This document shows, one piece after another, positions 1 to 13,347 of a stretch of 64,000 nt of DNA (the first letter of the stretch is position 1; the number at the start of each line of letters is the position of its first letter). The position numbers were made by a program, and so were the translations under genes. Under the pieces are notes generated by a model. The model saw nothing but the letters and a program-made list of their open reading frames with translations, was not told the origin of the DNA and did no database searches. The DNA comes from Pinus tabuliformis (Eukaryota > Streptophyta > Pinopsida > Pinales > Pinaceae), in NCBI GenBank assembly GCA_031772625.1, contig CM062818.1, positions 1,279,854,277 to 1,279,918,276 of the forward strand, given 5' to 3'.

Positions 1-1354
1 TTTACCCAAAAAAAGAAGAAAAGAAAGAAGCAAAAAGGGCATCCTGGCCTTACAGAGCCCGACATTAGAAACTGCCAATGTCAAGTATAGTAGCTCTGCT
101 ATCCACCTAAGGAACCTTGAAGGTATATTTTCAGGGAGCAAACGCTCAGCTCCTGTGATAGCCTGCAAACAATGTTTTAATTTAGAATAAAATTATCATG
201 GTAAATTGGTATAAGAATATTAGTATAAAAAATCACCGAGTTATAAGCCTAAATATTGGAAAAGGCTAATTCTTCATGTGGCATAATCAATTAGCCATGT
301 TATCTTGCTACATGATGCAAAAAAATGACCCATGGATCCTAATACTTTTTAGGGCTCTTTTTCAATTCAATAGGCTTTTCTTCTTCTTCTTCTTCTTCCT
401 GAGGTGGTAAAGATAATTACTCAAGAATGACTCTAAGCTTACTAGATAACCAAATTCTCAACATACCTTGCAATGCATATTTGTTACACCTCTACTATAG
501 ACCAAGACAAATGTAACAAATCAATGTACACTAGTGCATCAATATGATTGTTTTCACATAAGGCTTGATCATTAAAAGGACATTAAGGTTTGTACCTTTT
601 GGGACAATTGCTAGTATAGTCAACATCAGAGAAAATACAAACGACCCGGAATATGAGAGAAAATACAAATGACCTAGATCCATTAAAACCTTGAAAGTTT
701 GTTCATGAACTCTCTGAATCTGGTATAAAATGTGTGCTGTATTTGAAACTTCAATTTGCCATTAAATTAATGGGACATGAATTCCCACAAAGCAGTTCAA
801 AAATGTGCAATTAAGTTGAGCTTTCATCTTGTCATTCAATTGATGGACACTCAATATTAAATATAAGATAAATATATAGGAGTAGCATGTGAGTGTTAGA
901 TTTATAAAGAAGATTCTTTTTATTATTAATAAAAATATAGATAGTTAGTTTCATTTTAAAGGGTTATAAATATGAGTTATAAATACAAGACTTAATAGGT
1001 TGTTGTAAATATGAGTTATTAATTGTTTTTACTCAAAATCTGATAAATAGCAATTTAGCAATTTCTTTTTAATTGAGTGACTTAAATTCATGTTTCTTTA
1101 GGTTGAAGGTAAAGCCACTAAAGTGCAAAAATTGTGATGCCAATAATTAGAGGGATTGTCATCATGGGGTGATAAGAAATTTAATATTCCAAGAAGAGGA
1201 GGTAGTAGTAGATTCTAAATAAATTAGCAATGCAACAACATAAATGTTTGCAACAAATTTAGAGAGATCCACCTTGTTGAATAATGCACACACTACATGG
1301 ATAATGGATTTCCACACTTTATGCCTTACGGCGTTTTCTTTGCAACATCTGGTG
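1..1354. other. Unassigned AT-rich intergenic DNA
   Basis: I see no gene, RNA or recognisable element here. The stretch is AT-rich with short homopolymers and a small CTT-type microsatellite near 378-398. The short open frames have no family resemblance and are most likely chance. It may be old decayed transposon DNA. Confidence 0.5.
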
Positions 1355-1680
1355 CAAATGCTAGTTCTTAGCCCAGTTGTTTGTATTACGTTCAATAATA
1401 TTTATTTCCATATTATTGAATCATAATTGCCAACATTCATATGCTAGATATAAGGATATTACATTCCCTCCCCTCAATATAACACCGTCCTCAATGTTCA
1501 TCTCTTCTTCCTTTCGTCATTATTATATTTCTCCCCAATATTTATCTCCTGACCTCTCGACTATCCTAATATTCATATATTACAAGTTATGTTATGCCCA
1601 ACTCCCGACTGTCCGGAACCTCGGCTATCCCGACTATCTCGAACCCAACTATCCTAATTCTTGACCTTTCTGACCTTCCA
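1355..1680 (-). repeat. Fragment of an element D-type LTR
   Basis: This stretch matches, with many substitutions, the D LTR segments near 7130-7300 and 43460-43630. All three share the run TTTGTATTA.GTTCAATA, then CCATATTATT, ATTCAT.TG, a GATATTACATTC block, and TCATTATTATATTT. It is in the same orientation as the two long D LTRs, so it is a third, partial copy from a separate or rearranged element of the same family. The ends are set by eye. Confidence 0.6.
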
Positions 1681-2120
1681 ACAGGTCTAGTCACTTTCTT
1701 ATTTTTTATGCAATTTTTCAATTTTTTTTTTTTCATTTTAATTAAATAAGACCAGAGGCTGGGTAAACAGACAAATAAATCTTCAACATAAGCTTAAATA
1801 TAAATAAAACTCCTGAATTTATGACTACTTGAATACTTCCTTGGTTTATGAGTGCTTTAAGGGTTGGATTTCATGTCATGTTTAATGGAAATTAATGAAC
1901 CAATACATGCTTAACATGTTCTATTTATTTCACATGATATTTGATAGGCTCACCATTGTGTCTTTCAAGAAGTTGTTTAATGATGACATTTAAGTTTTGT
2001 GTGTTAAAATTCCTAAAGTGGTATGTGCTCAAAACTTAATTTTATGCAAAAATACAAGTGAAATTATATCAAGTCAGCATTCTACTGGTTAGTATTGGCT
2101 TTAATTTTTAATTATTCCTA

Positions 2121-2906
2121 TTGATTTTTCTGCTTCATTACAGGTTATTTGAAAATGGTAAAGAAACGAAAAACACAAGATTATACACAAGTAGTTCAGG
2201 AAATCAAGATGAAAATGAAAGTAAAATAAGTACAAGGATCATAAGGTACAAATTTAAATCCTTCCCTCATTTAAAATATGGCTGGCAGGACTCAAGACAT
2301 ATGTAATAATTCATGGAAAGAAATATTTAGCTTCTTTGAAGAAAGAAAATGGGTAGCATAAGAAAATTTAGATGATGAATCTTATACATATTATAAAGCA
2401 ATGAGGAAAATCAAACTGTATAAAATTGTACAGATGCCAAAATTTTGCCTTATTACGATATGATAATTTGAATTTTGGCTCATGCTCTTGTTCTATTTAT
2501 GATCATAGCCAAAACGTGATTGCCTCCTAGAATCCAGAAGTCCTTTCTTCTATCTATAAGTTAAATCCAAGAATTTTTAGATGACTTCTATGATAGTGCC
2601 ATGAAAAGGAAGAACAAGTATTATAAATTAGTTATTAAAGAGTGCTTCCATTACCCTAAGAGATCCAAATTGAAAATAAGGAAAGATCAACCAATAGCAA
2701 TCCTCAAATCCCATTTTAAATATATAGTCAAGATGCTTTCTAGACTATATGGAGAAGACAATCTTGAAAATTGTAAATTTGAGTGGCTTCTTCTTATTCG
2801 TGGAATTCATAAACAGTATAAGAGATTCAAATGGGAAGATATTCTTTCTAAAAATATATCAAAAGTCATTGGTAACATACCTGAATTCCATACATTTTTC
2901 TTTTAA
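2121..2906 (+). pseudogene. Unidentified degenerate coding remnant
   Basis: Short open frames (2121-2306, then 2601-2906, 101 codons) lie in series with stops and frame changes between them. A possible 3' splice acceptor (pyrimidine-rich run then TTACAG) ends near 2143, just before the first frame. The 2601-2906 frame is Lys-rich and contains the segment LSRLYGE followed by FEWLLLI and then FKWEDILSKNI. That spacing loosely recalls extra ORFs of plant retroelements, but I cannot name the family. It could equally be a decayed host exon. No function is assigned. Confidence 0.25.
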
Positions 2907-2989
2907 ATTGGCAATGCACTTACTAAATAAGAACGTACTACTTTTTCTTTTAAATTGGCAATGCACTTACTAAATAAGAACATACTACT
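2896..2989. repeat. 47-bp tandem duplication
   Basis: Two adjacent copies of a 47-bp unit (2896-2942 and 2943-2989) differ at about one position (AACGTACTA versus AACATACTA). The first copy contains the stop of the 101-codon frame. This looks like a local slippage duplication. Confidence 0.85.
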
Positions 2990-3652
2990 TGAATATTTCA
3001 TTTCTTTGTTTAATATATAGGCTAAAATATCCATTAATTCATTATTATTATGGCTAAAATCATAATTATCTCACTATACAATACGTCTTATTTCATCCCA
3101 TTGTTTCCTTTTCCATGTTCAAAATACCTAGTCTACTCTATAATGAATAGGTTCTTGTTATATTAATACACACTTATCTTGTTTATGTTTATAGACACAT
3201 ATAACAATGTTATATACATAAACGTTAGTTGTACAATGGATTCAAACTTAAATAATTACTCAGATCTTCATAAAATATTTGTTATCAAAATATATATTTT
3301 CATCATTGTCGCCCTCTTGTAACACAACATGGTCCATGATTAACATATATCTTTAGATATTATTACATCCATAATATATAGATCATATATAATATATTCC
3401 ATACACCATAATATATTCATTATTCTTACAATGATAAACCATGCACATGAATATATCATATGCTTGCATGGTGAAATACTACCTTCATTATTAATTTAAA
3501 CGCCAACATATGTTTTCAATTGATTCATGTAAGATATGTTATACTAAGGGTGAGATCCATACATAACTCCTCGGAAAAAATTCCATATGCCATGTCACAG
3601 ATTCGCATGTGTAAACACATGAATAATTTGTCATGCGCAATTTCAACACACG
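2990..3652. other. AT-rich DNA with no recognised feature
   Basis: Low-complexity AT-rich sequence rich in ATAT and TATA runs. No gene or repeat boundary is visible until the D LTR edge at 3653. Confidence 0.5.
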
Positions 3653-3771
3653 TGTAACATTCCTTAGTATACCTCTTACAAAATACATAGGATTGAATTT
3701 TTTCATCAACTTTTACTAACATATACAATCCCACTAATAACTTATCACATACTTAACTGATCATTAAATGT

Positions 3772-3911
3772 TAAAATCACCATCATAAAATGAAGTGACC
3801 ATAGAGATGGAATGGTTATTCATTAATGCAGCTACTTAGCATAAAATCACCATCATAAAATGAAGTGACCATAGAGATGGAATGGTTATTCATTAATGCA
3901 GCTACTTAGCA
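3772..3911. repeat. 70-bp perfect tandem duplication in D LTR copy 1
   Basis: The units 3772-3841 and 3842-3911 look identical by eye. The equivalent place in LTR copy 2 (around 41030-41100) has a single unit. The duplication therefore arose after the D LTRs separated, and its perfection suggests it is recent compared with LTR divergence. Confidence 0.9.
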
Positions 3912-5439
3912 TAGTGATTTCTATTGCAGATTTACATCCTTAACATCATTCATTTAATCAAACTTATTAATACCACATTGAACGATGTAAAAACATCATG
4001 CAAGATAGAAACATTGTGAAGATAACAAAATAAGAAAATACATAAATGGACATTGAAATACCCTAGAACTCTGAAGGAAAAAACCAACAGATGCTTATTT
4101 TATTAAACGGTTCATGTCAAAGTTTAACCCTCACTCAATAGAAGCAAGGGAATTCATTCCTTGTCCATTGTTAACATTTTCCAAAAAGACATAATCTCTA
4201 ATTCAAACATAATTAAATCGAGCTCAATAAATTCAACATGATGTCATGTTTCTCAAACACTTTACTCGACATTTCTCAAGCATAGTATCTTCATGCCATG
4301 CTTGTTTCCTGCAATAAGTTATCCCTTGTAAATTGTGTTGATGATCCTTCACCCTACATGAATCAATAGTAAACCATAATGACCTCATTTCCTACCATCG
4401 TTTTAGATTTCATCCATTTTCTTATTCTTGTGAAAGGGAACATTTAGAAATTATCAATCCATTTTTTGCATAAGTTACAATTCTTTCTTTTCATTGTTAT
4501 TGTCAGGAACTCTAACACCATGATTAGGTAAAATAAACATTTATCAAAAATCAAATAATCAATCTCTACTCATTATCATTAATAATATTCTATGTGTTAC
4601 ACATATTTTCATGATTCACTTTTTTTCCCATGCATAAAAACATTAAAAATCATCCTTACTCTTTTACTTTTCCATGCATCTCCAAATGCAAGATCGCCTT
4701 CTTGCACATCCATGAACAACATTAAAAGTTATCTTTAATCTTTTACTTTTACAAGCATCTCCAGTGCAAAACAATTCTTGTTTGTACCAATGTAATAAAA
4801 ATGGTTAATAATATAAAAATACAATTAAAATCTTGTTCTTTCTATTCCAATGCATTATACAAATGCACATACTTGCAAATGCATGTCTACCTTTTCATAT
4901 TTCCAATGCAATATTAATGCATGTGAAAACCATGCCTACTTGAATTGCATAAACTTATAAATCATGTGTTATTGTTCATATTTCACATACTTAAAATACA
5001 TGCATATAATTATAACAACATTTTCACTCATCCACATACAACATGCATTAGATAAACGACATAAGGAATATGAAGCATTCCTATTCATCCTTATTCCAAC
5101 TACAAAACCACCTTTATTTTTAATATAGTAACTTGCATTGTAAATGTGAATGAAAAACATGCATGTGATTGTACAACTATGACCCTTTATCCATTCATCA
5201 AATGAAAACCATATCTATATTAGCTTGCATGTGAATAAAGAATATGCATACAATTACAAAACCTTGTCTATTCAAGAAACCACCATGGTTAACCTATCCT
5301 TCTACACAAAATACCTATGTAATCCTTTCACAAAAGTAAAAGATGTTAACTTATATTTATGTGCACAAGAAAAATGCAATATTTTCAAATATATTTACAC
5401 ACAGGAGCCATGAAAATTAACACGATTGTTCTACCCCTC

Positions 5440-6140
5440 TATGCACATAATGATGCAATCTTTTCAAGAAAATGATATGGATTCTTATCTTTCTTACCAC
5501 AATATTCATTTGCAATCTTTCAACAAAATAACATGGATTCTTATCTTTTTATGCACAATATTGATATGCAATCTTGTTGAAGAAAATAACATGGATTCTT
5601 ATCTTTCTATGCACTAGATTCATATGCAATCTTGTTAAAGAAATAGCATGGATTCTTATCTTTTTATTCACATGTTTCATATGCAATCATGTTCAATAAA
5701 ATAGCATGGATTCTCATTTTTTATACACAATAACCATGAAAATCTTTTCAAGGAAATTAACAGAATTAATCTATTTTTCCACACAAAAATCCATCCAATA
5801 TTTCCAAGATTTTAATGCACATAAACCATGAAAATATTTCCAAGGAAATTAACAAAACAATCTATCTTTCCACACACAAATCCCCGTAATATTTTCAAGT
5901 GTTTAACACACATAAAAAATGCAATTATTTACAAGTAAATTAACAAAATTATCTACCTTTCCACACAAAAATCCATGCAATATTTTCAAGAGTTTAATGC
6001 ACAAAATCCATGAATTATTTCAAAGGAAATTAGAAAAATTATCTATCTTTCTACACACAAATCCATACAATCATTTTCAAGATTTAAAGCGTAGAATCCA
6101 TGTAATTATTTCCAAGGAAATTAGTATAATTAACTATACC
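5440..6140. repeat. Degenerate minisatellite inside D LTR copy 1
   Basis: At about 5440-5740 a unit of roughly 57-60 bp repeats about five times, with the core ACATGGATTCTTATCTTT and then TGCACAA..TTCATATGCAA. At about 5740-6140 a second unit of roughly 100 bp repeats, with the cores AAGGAAATTAACA and CCACACA.AAATCC. Related arrays are present in LTR copy 2 at about 42320-42830, so they are an old part of the LTR. Confidence 0.75.
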
Positions 6141-7440
6141 TATCTATTTACAAAATAGTATATTCATCTTTTCATTTGTGCTACACCATGAAATGACCTC
6201 AAATCATATTCATTGACAACATGGAGGATTCGCTCAGTGAACCTCTGACATATCATGTTTGTTCATGGGATAGTAAACAATACCATTAATTTGAATAATA
6301 TTGGAAAATCCCTCTAAAAAGCACATTATTTAAGCCCCTACCTATATGAACCCAATATAACTTCCCAATTTAAAAAACCCCTACTTTCACTAGATATTAT
6401 AGGTATCCATTTTGTCATTAACATTTTTTATACCCTTTTATATTTTTTTATTAACTTTAATCTCCATTTTTTATATTTTCCAATATAAAAACCCTTTAGC
6501 CCATATATATGCCCTAATGTATTATGTCATTTTTTCCTCAATATATATCCCCCAATATGAACCCATGTGGTATGATATTGCTCCCCCAGTGAAGCTCCCT
6601 ATGACTAAAAATAATGAATGTTAATCGAATGTATTCTAGATCTTAGACATCGAAATAGAAATCATGTTATATTGAGTATGGCTCCATCCATTCGTTCTAG
6701 GATAGTGGCAAGCAAAAAAATATTAAAATGGTAACATATATTTCGAGGGTGCTCCTCCATAGACACACCTGCATACGTATTTCAGTGGCTAGTCCATCTT
6801 AAATTTCTCCAAAAATTACAACAATCATTTTAAACTCTCTAATATAAATACCCAACCATTATAATCATCAAATAGTAAGAGTAACACCTTCCATTCGTTG
6901 ATCATGGTTTCTAACGTTCTATTTCTATCCATGTTGCTACTAGGAAGCTCAGGTGATTATGGTATTTTACATGCATGATTACTTGGGTGAATACAACAAA
7001 TGACCTTCCTTATTGTAGGAATCCATGAATTCTCTCCCCAAAAGAAACCACCCTATTCCATAACTTGAGCATAAATTATTGGTGAAGAAAAATGAAATTT
7101 CCAAAAACCATTCAAACCCTAAATAATTCTTGGCTAAATCATTTTTATTACATTCAATAATATTTTTTCCATGTAAGTAAACCATAATTTCCAACATTCA
7201 TGTGTCGACTATAGGGATATTACATTCTTCTCCCCTTAATTATAACATCTTTCTTGGTGTTCATATCCTCTTCCTTTTGTCATTATAATAGTTGTCCCCT
7301 ACAATCTTTAACTCCCACTAGAACTTTGTCTTTTAAGTTAGATTTATTTTATCTCTGTCAATATGACCTTTAGGTCATCTTTCAATCATGACCTCTATCT
7401 CCAGTCATGATAGTTTTGTAGCCAAAACGACCAAAAAGTG

Positions 7441-8060
7441 TGTTAGAAAATTATATATTATAGAGCAATGAAACACATAAAATATTGCAAAAATATGAAC
7501 ACATAAAACACATAAAACACATAAAACACATAAAACAAGAGAGACACAGATATACGTGGTTCACCCAGTTTGGGCTACGTCCGCGAAGAAACAACCAGTC
7601 CTTCTTTTTATATTATCCAACAAACTAAAGAGATACAACCTACAACAAATCCGCTGTAATTCCCTCTTCACTCTCAATCTCCTCTTTCTTCCTCACTCAG
7701 AATACAGATCTACCTAGATGCAATACAATTCTCTCATATATAGCAAGGGGTTTCCTTCTAGGGCAAAAAACCCTAAATTAAACATAACTTCTACCATCAG
7801 ATCTCCGCCTAATGAACGACCCATATTGATTATGAAATTATAACATTTTACAAGGAAATTTTACATCTACTCTTAGTTTCAGGGGCACTGCCCCTAAAAC
7901 CCTCTGTCGGGGTGGGGGCGGTCCTAGAAGGTCATAGCCACCCCCCCTGGACCCCCCCTACAACGAATATTTTACGGGTGGCGTTGCTGCCCCATTCGAA
8001 CTGGGGTCCATTGTGGTGATACCTTTGAATACAGAAGATAATCAGGCTCCACACCCAACA
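7441..8060 (+). mobile_element. S: probable solo LTR inserted in D LTR copy 1
   Basis: The segment begins TGTTAGAAAA and ends CACCCAACA, giving the inverted TGTT...AACA termini of an LTR. It is flanked by AAGTG (7436-7440) and AAGGG (8061-8065), a 5-bp duplication with one mismatch. D LTR copy 2 lacks this segment, although copy 2 also lacks some flanking DNA. It contains four copies of the 9-bp unit ACATAAAAC (7501-7536) and the run TACGTGGTTCACCCAG near 7553, common in plant LTRs. There is no internal region, so a solo LTR is the simplest reading. Orientation is uncertain. Confidence 0.6.
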
Positions 8061-9078
8061 AAGGGGATCCTTCCCATTTAAAATGAATGATTTTATATTC
8101 AAGAAATACTAGTAAGTAAAACATTAATGTTTTATTAATTATCATAAACATTTACAACTATGAAAATATTCAAATTTTTACTTTCAATTTTTTATTCATT
8201 GGTCAATTTGAGAAAAACCAAAATAATGTTTTTTATGAAACTTATCGTTACTTTCCAATACTCTTGGACACCATGGTCACTTCACACAATATTTTAATTA
8301 CATGTGGTTTATCAGTTATGGAATGTATTGTAAGTGTGGTTGATTATCCCAACAATAAGAACCTTGGGTTATTTATCAGCCTCCATGGAAAACTTCTTGT
8401 AGTGTATTAACAACAAATCCAATTAGTATCTCTCAGTCATAATCACATTATTTTTATTCACAAGATTTTTCAATCAAATTCTATTCACAATATTTTCAAC
8501 TATAAATCATTTATCATCGTACCTCTACAAGTACTCATAGAGCATATAGTTTTGTAATCACATAAATGATCAAAGTAGTTAAAATCGCACAAAGTGCATA
8601 CTATCGTAGCCCTTAACAAAGAAATTCACAAGTCTAGTATCATGAATTATTGGAAATAAAATAGAGGCCACCCTTGAAATACATTACTAGTAGTCCCTCC
8701 TTGAGAACAAGGCTCCTTTCGTACTAAGAAATTAATCATAAATATTTCATAGATTTACACCTCCTTATTCCAAGCAGCGCCCCACTAGATTTGGGTATAA
8801 GTCATGTCTTTATCGTCCACTAGCACATTTAAATTAGTACTACCTTTATCTACCACAATTTTTCATTCATCTTCCACCCATGACATTTATCTCTTGTCAT
8901 GTTAGCTTATGGTGGTTTTCCACCCATGAAATTTATCTCTAGCCATGATAGCTCTTGGTGGTTAGATCAACAAAATAGGGTCATCCATTTGGAAAAAATG
9001 GAGGATTTGTCCTGTCCCTTCATGGAACATAGCTGATTTTCACTGTTTCCTGATAGTTAGGAGTCTAATATCTCATGA

Positions 9079-10119
9079 TGTTATACAATATTTTGTCATA
9101 TCTCATGTTCACTTCCAGCTCCATATCTTGAAGTGCCAAAACATTGACTACTATGCAGCATATCCATCATGACATACAGACCAAAATATCTATGAAGAAT
9201 CAAAGGAAAACTGCCCTAAATCTATTCTGAATAAGGTTATATAAAACCCTAAATTTTACCATCAATGCGACCTACACCACCCATGTTGATGGAAGGTTGC
9301 CAAGTGACACACTAGTGATGTGAGTGTGGGTTTCATAGCAAAACCCATGTCGAAACACTTATAGAAGGTTTTCCCAAACTGGAGGAGACGTTTTGCACAC
9401 TAGAACCTTCGAGAAAAACAAGATCGATATTGGTTGTTGTTGATATGGTCAATCTCGCCCTTTTGGGGCTCTTTATCTTATCATCATGAGGTTTCCCCTT
9501 TAGATGTGGACCTTCCCCCTTCTTTTTTGGATCCCTAACTCCCTCTCCCATCCTATAAATTCACTCCCTTCCATCCCCAAATAGTTGGTCATTGATTGTT
9601 GCATCCCTATGCTAAGATTATGTTTGCATGCTGCCCATTCTAGCTTGGAGAAGGAGTGCTTGAAGAGTCCTTGCTTAGACTTGGACATCTACCAAAAGGA
9701 GGTCTCCAACCCCAAGGCATAGGTTGTATTGTTCCCTTTTAGATTAATAATATATACATCCCATGTTCACTTTCCATAATTGTGTAGATGCTTATGCTTT
9801 TAGCTTAACACTCTTTGATATATTAATTAGTTTATGTTTGATGTATGCTATATATTCTCTTGTATATTGCATAACTCTTTGATCTTCCTTGCAGGTACTC
9901 GAACGTGAAAAACAAGTAAGGAGAGATGCCTAGAGCAAAAGGATCAAAGTCTTCTCCAAAGGATCAAATGATTAGAATCAAAACGAGGTGGGTTTCTCCT
10001 TCTTTCTGCATTTTTCAAACATAAGCTAGGAAGTTGTAGGTTATTTTGTTTAGTTTGTTGCTAGACCCACTCATTAGGCTAGAGGGATTGCGTCTGTCTG
10101 CAAAGGGAATTTATCTTCA
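9079..10119 (+). repeat. Element A 5' LTR
   Basis: It starts TGTTATACAATATTTTGTC and ends TTTATCTTCA just before the primer site. It aligns along its whole length with 38219-39267; shared landmarks include GGTTATATAAAACC, CTATAAATTCACTCCCTTCC, GGTACTCG.ACATGAA and AGACCCACTCATT. CTATAAATTC near 9555 is a candidate TATA box. The copies differ by many substitutions and small indels, so insertion is old. Confidence 0.8.
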
Positions 10120-10127
10120 AAAAAAAA

Positions 10128-10146
10128 TAGCGACTCCAGTGGGGAA
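10128..10146 (+). other. Element A primer-binding site, worn
   Basis: The sequence TAGCGACTCCAGTGGGGAA lies 8 bases after the LTR end. It differs by a few bases from TGGCGACTCTACTGGGGAC at element F, a site type I associate with tRNA-Arg priming in Tat/Ogre elements. The second base change (TGG to TAG) suggests decay. Confidence 0.65.
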
Positions 10147-11993
10147 GCGATAGCCTTTTCATCCCCTTTTCTCAGCGGATCCCTTGATGAGTTTGACTGG
10201 CCATCATGTTCTTAGTTAGTTTGGGTATGTATAGATCTGTACAATCACTAGTTTCTATCTTAGAGTGCTCAGTCTAGAAGTGTTTGTGAGGTTTTATTTT
10301 TTTTCCTTATTCCTCGCCCAACATGATTTTTTCTCTGACAATTGCAATTTTAGTGTGCTTTGTCTTAAAACAGTCACGTTGATCCCTTGCTTAGTGGCAG
10401 TTTGGCTATAACAACCACACTGATCTTTGAGATTGGAAGAAAATCTACGGTTTCTCTGTCAAAATCCAGTGCATTTGAGCCCTTGAGGTCTTGTTTTGTC
10501 CTGCGTGACTAGATTGATTGATTTTTTGATTGATTACCACATTTTATTAGAAAATTCTTAATTCTTCAAAATTTCAAGTGTTTGAGTTCAATTGGATTGA
10601 CTTTAGGGTTTATAGGCCATTTGATTGTCACTTGCTCCTTGTGAGTGTCATCGAGTTTGTGGTTTGTTGATTGTTTAGATCTGATCATCTAGTAAAATCA
10701 TTTGAAACATTTATTTGCATTACTTTTGGGTTTTGTTGTGCAAAGTTTCTTTTCATTTGTATTAAGTCATATTGAATTTGAAATTCATCTTTGTCATTAA
10801 TCAATCATAGATTACAATTGTTTCGTTTACAAATTGAAATGAGTGTATTTCTTTAACTATTTGAAAGTGAAAGTGAAAGACATTTTCATTGAGTGCTTTT
10901 GAATTTGGTGTTACTATGATTGATTCATTGTTTGCATTAGGAGCATTTTGAATCAAAATCTTCATATTTTTCTTTAGTCAAAGCTTAGTTGCATATGAGC
11001 ATCTGAAAATCAAAGAGAACATCATATAGGTAAAGTGCATCTTATTAAAGTAAAAGTCACTTTTGCCTTCAATAGATTCCATGTACATTAGTTAAAGTGA
11101 ATTTTTTTTCCTCTTGCATGTTTCATTTGGAAAAGTTAGTGGAGGCATATTTTTTGATGCATTCTCTTGTTTGATGCATTAATTGATTGAAATCTCTTCC
11201 CTTGCTAGTACAAAGTTCATTGAGATGAAATTTTCCTTTTCTCATATAGCTTCATTCTAGGATTCAGGTGACATCGTTTGAGCCCAAAATTGAAACATAG
11301 TTAAAGAACAACATTAAAATTTACTGCAGTAACCTAAGGAGCATTTTCAACTTAACACAAATATTTAGAGGTATAGGCTAGAGATGTGTTCCGGCATCTA
11401 TAAACCTATGAACTATCATTAATTGCCTGCATTGTATCCCAGGGGTGAAATCTTGTTGTAGTACAAAATTATATCGAAGGTTCTCCAGTAACATTGGGTA
11501 TATCAGAGAGACTTTAGTATGGAAAGTATATGGGAATTCTCTCTCCGAACGGTTATGCATTAGATAGTGATAATAGAGACTTGGGCTCCCTATACCATCG
11601 AGTATATACTGGGAGACCCCACTAGGTTTCTATCCTTTACCCACAAGTAACCGAGTCTACCGCCTTGTAGACGTGATACATCGAACACAACATTTGGGGA
11701 GATCAACCATCGCACGCTAAGTACTTGGTTTCAGCTAAGTTGTATATGGAAATTCATAGATACTTGGTAAGCCCTATTGCCTAGTGCACACTTTTTGATT
11801 TACTTCTTCTTTTTAAGTTCTAAAATTTAATTTCCCACAATAACATGATTTACCTATGCAGTTATCCTTGGCTCATATTGCTTGATTAATAGTAAATTTT
11901 AATTATAGGCTCAAATCAACTACCCCTTATTTTTCTTTGAGAAACGTTCATCGTGTCTAAACCACGGGTTCACCTTACATTTCCCCGTATTCA
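10147..11993 (+). other. Element A untranslated leader
   Basis: This 1.8-kb stretch lies between the primer site and the first recognisable gag codons. It is T-rich and has no long frame or family match. Long leaders are usual in Tat elements and may hold an upstream ORF, but I cannot see one here. Confidence 0.5.
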
Positions 11994-13332
11994 TATGACA
12001 CTGAAGGGTCATCACAACTAGTTCATCTTGAGATTTTACATTCACTTGAAGCCCAAGGTCTTGAACTTGGAATTATCCTGAGTATTCAAACCCTTGCTTC
12101 TAATCCTCCACCTAGAGACTTGTCATCTCAAGAGTATGATCCAGAAACTCCTGAGAGTCCATAGAGGTTTGTTCTATTCCCTTTGAATCTGATTTTTGAT
12201 CCATTGTTAATATCTCCTTAACAGCCTTATAGTCCATATGATAATCATGGTGTTCCTTTGGAATTATCTGCATGATCATTTTATATTCCCCCTCGCAAAA
12301 TGTTTCCACCCATGGCATTAGAAGGTTAGTTTCCAACCTCTCCTCGAGGTCCTCCAGAATTCTCAGCCACTCATACTCCTAGTGTTGACAATTATTTTGG
12401 ATATGACTTTCCACCTGAAGGTTATCCATATGTGGGAAGTGTAGGACCTCCACCAGCACCTGAAAGCAGTGAAACGCTTTTTTCTATTTTTATACCTCTT
12501 TGGCTCAATTGGTTTCAAGTACTCCAAGTGTGTCTTCACTTTATCATAATCCCATTTGGTCGGTGGGCACCATGCCTACTTCGGGCGCATTTGTTTCAAA
12601 CGTGGCTTCTTAAATTCCTGTACAAACTACAGTTTCTTCAATTCCTATACTACCGAGAGTTAATCTTGGGGTAATTAATGTCCCTATAAGTTCCTCAAGT
12701 CCTCCATTAAGTGGACAATATGTGCCACCACCTATCCCACCGCATCGGGGAAACAACCACCTCCTCCATATGTACCTCCTATTTTGGGTGGAACTTATGT
12801 GAGTGCATTTCAAGCTCATGTTACCAAAGCCAGTTAAAATGTTGGTGGTGTATCTTATCTTGGTGGATCACCGATTTCATCTGGATTAGGCCAAATCCCA
12901 TATCAACGGCCTCTTTTGACCCAGATACCCTACAAGCAACCGTACCCTCCATATGGCTCACAACAACCTCAAAATCCACCTTATACTGAATATGCAATCC
13001 CCTAAATGTAGCCTGGTTCAAATCCCTCATTTGGAGCATCTTGTCAATCTCAAGTTGGAACTTTTCAGTACCAACCTGGAACTCGGCGAATTCCACAAGG
13101 AAATTTCCAACAATAGCAACCTTATGTACACCAAGGACCTTATGTGCATCAAGGGCTTTATCAACAGCCATTGTAGTAGCAAGGAAAACCCTTGCAATAG
13201 AAAAACCAACCCTTATATCAACAAAGCCAACCCTTATACCCAAAACATCAACCCCTGCAATATCAAGGCCAACAGTTCTACCATCATGGTCAACAATTGC
13301 ACGAAAAACCTTATAATCCATATGCTTCACAA
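11994..13332 (+). pseudogene. Element A gag, N-terminal part (degenerate)
   Basis: The plus strand reads as a Pro/Gln/Tyr-rich protein with several frame changes and stops. From about 12880 it contains repeated short blocks such as QIPYQRP, QPYPPYGSQQP, and then QPL-type repeats (QQPL, QSQPLYPKHQPL) up to NPYASQ at 13332. Several stops are TAG where the pattern calls for CAG (for example near 13129 and 13173). The reading resumes after the B insertion at 28844, where GCTTCACAA is duplicated and the same low-complexity style continues (VVYTPYGSKWPTVGQYQPY). This is the linker region upstream of the capsid domain. A long minus-strand frame here (12821-13423) is only the complement of the Gln-rich codons. 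Confidence 0.7.
13324..13332. repeat. Target-site duplication of element B, left
   Basis: GCTTCACAA here is repeated exactly at 28844-28852. A 9-bp duplication is typical of Mutator-like elements. Both copies read A-S-Q in the gag frame, so B entered within codons of gag. Confidence 0.85.
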
Positions 13333-13347
13333 CATAGAAAATTTTAG

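Larger units (their letters stand above)
3653..9075 (-). repeat. Element D LTR copy 1 (downstream LTR), main part
   Basis: This is the LTR at the 3' end in D's own minus orientation. It matches 40971-44460 in order but is longer because it contains a 70-bp duplication, the solo LTR S, and about 900 bp around 7320-8260 that copy 2 lacks. It ends at the sequence GTCTAATATCTCAT, where element A begins. The match resumes after A at 39271. No coding frame is present. Confidence 0.75.

Noticed and set aside
5440-6140. CRISPR array
   Set aside because: The units are degenerate, differ in length, have no constant repeat with unique spacers, and the DNA is plant.
7441-8060. SINE or small gene
   Set aside because: No A/B boxes or tail were seen, while TGTT...AACA ends and the near-perfect 5-bp duplication fit a solo LTR.
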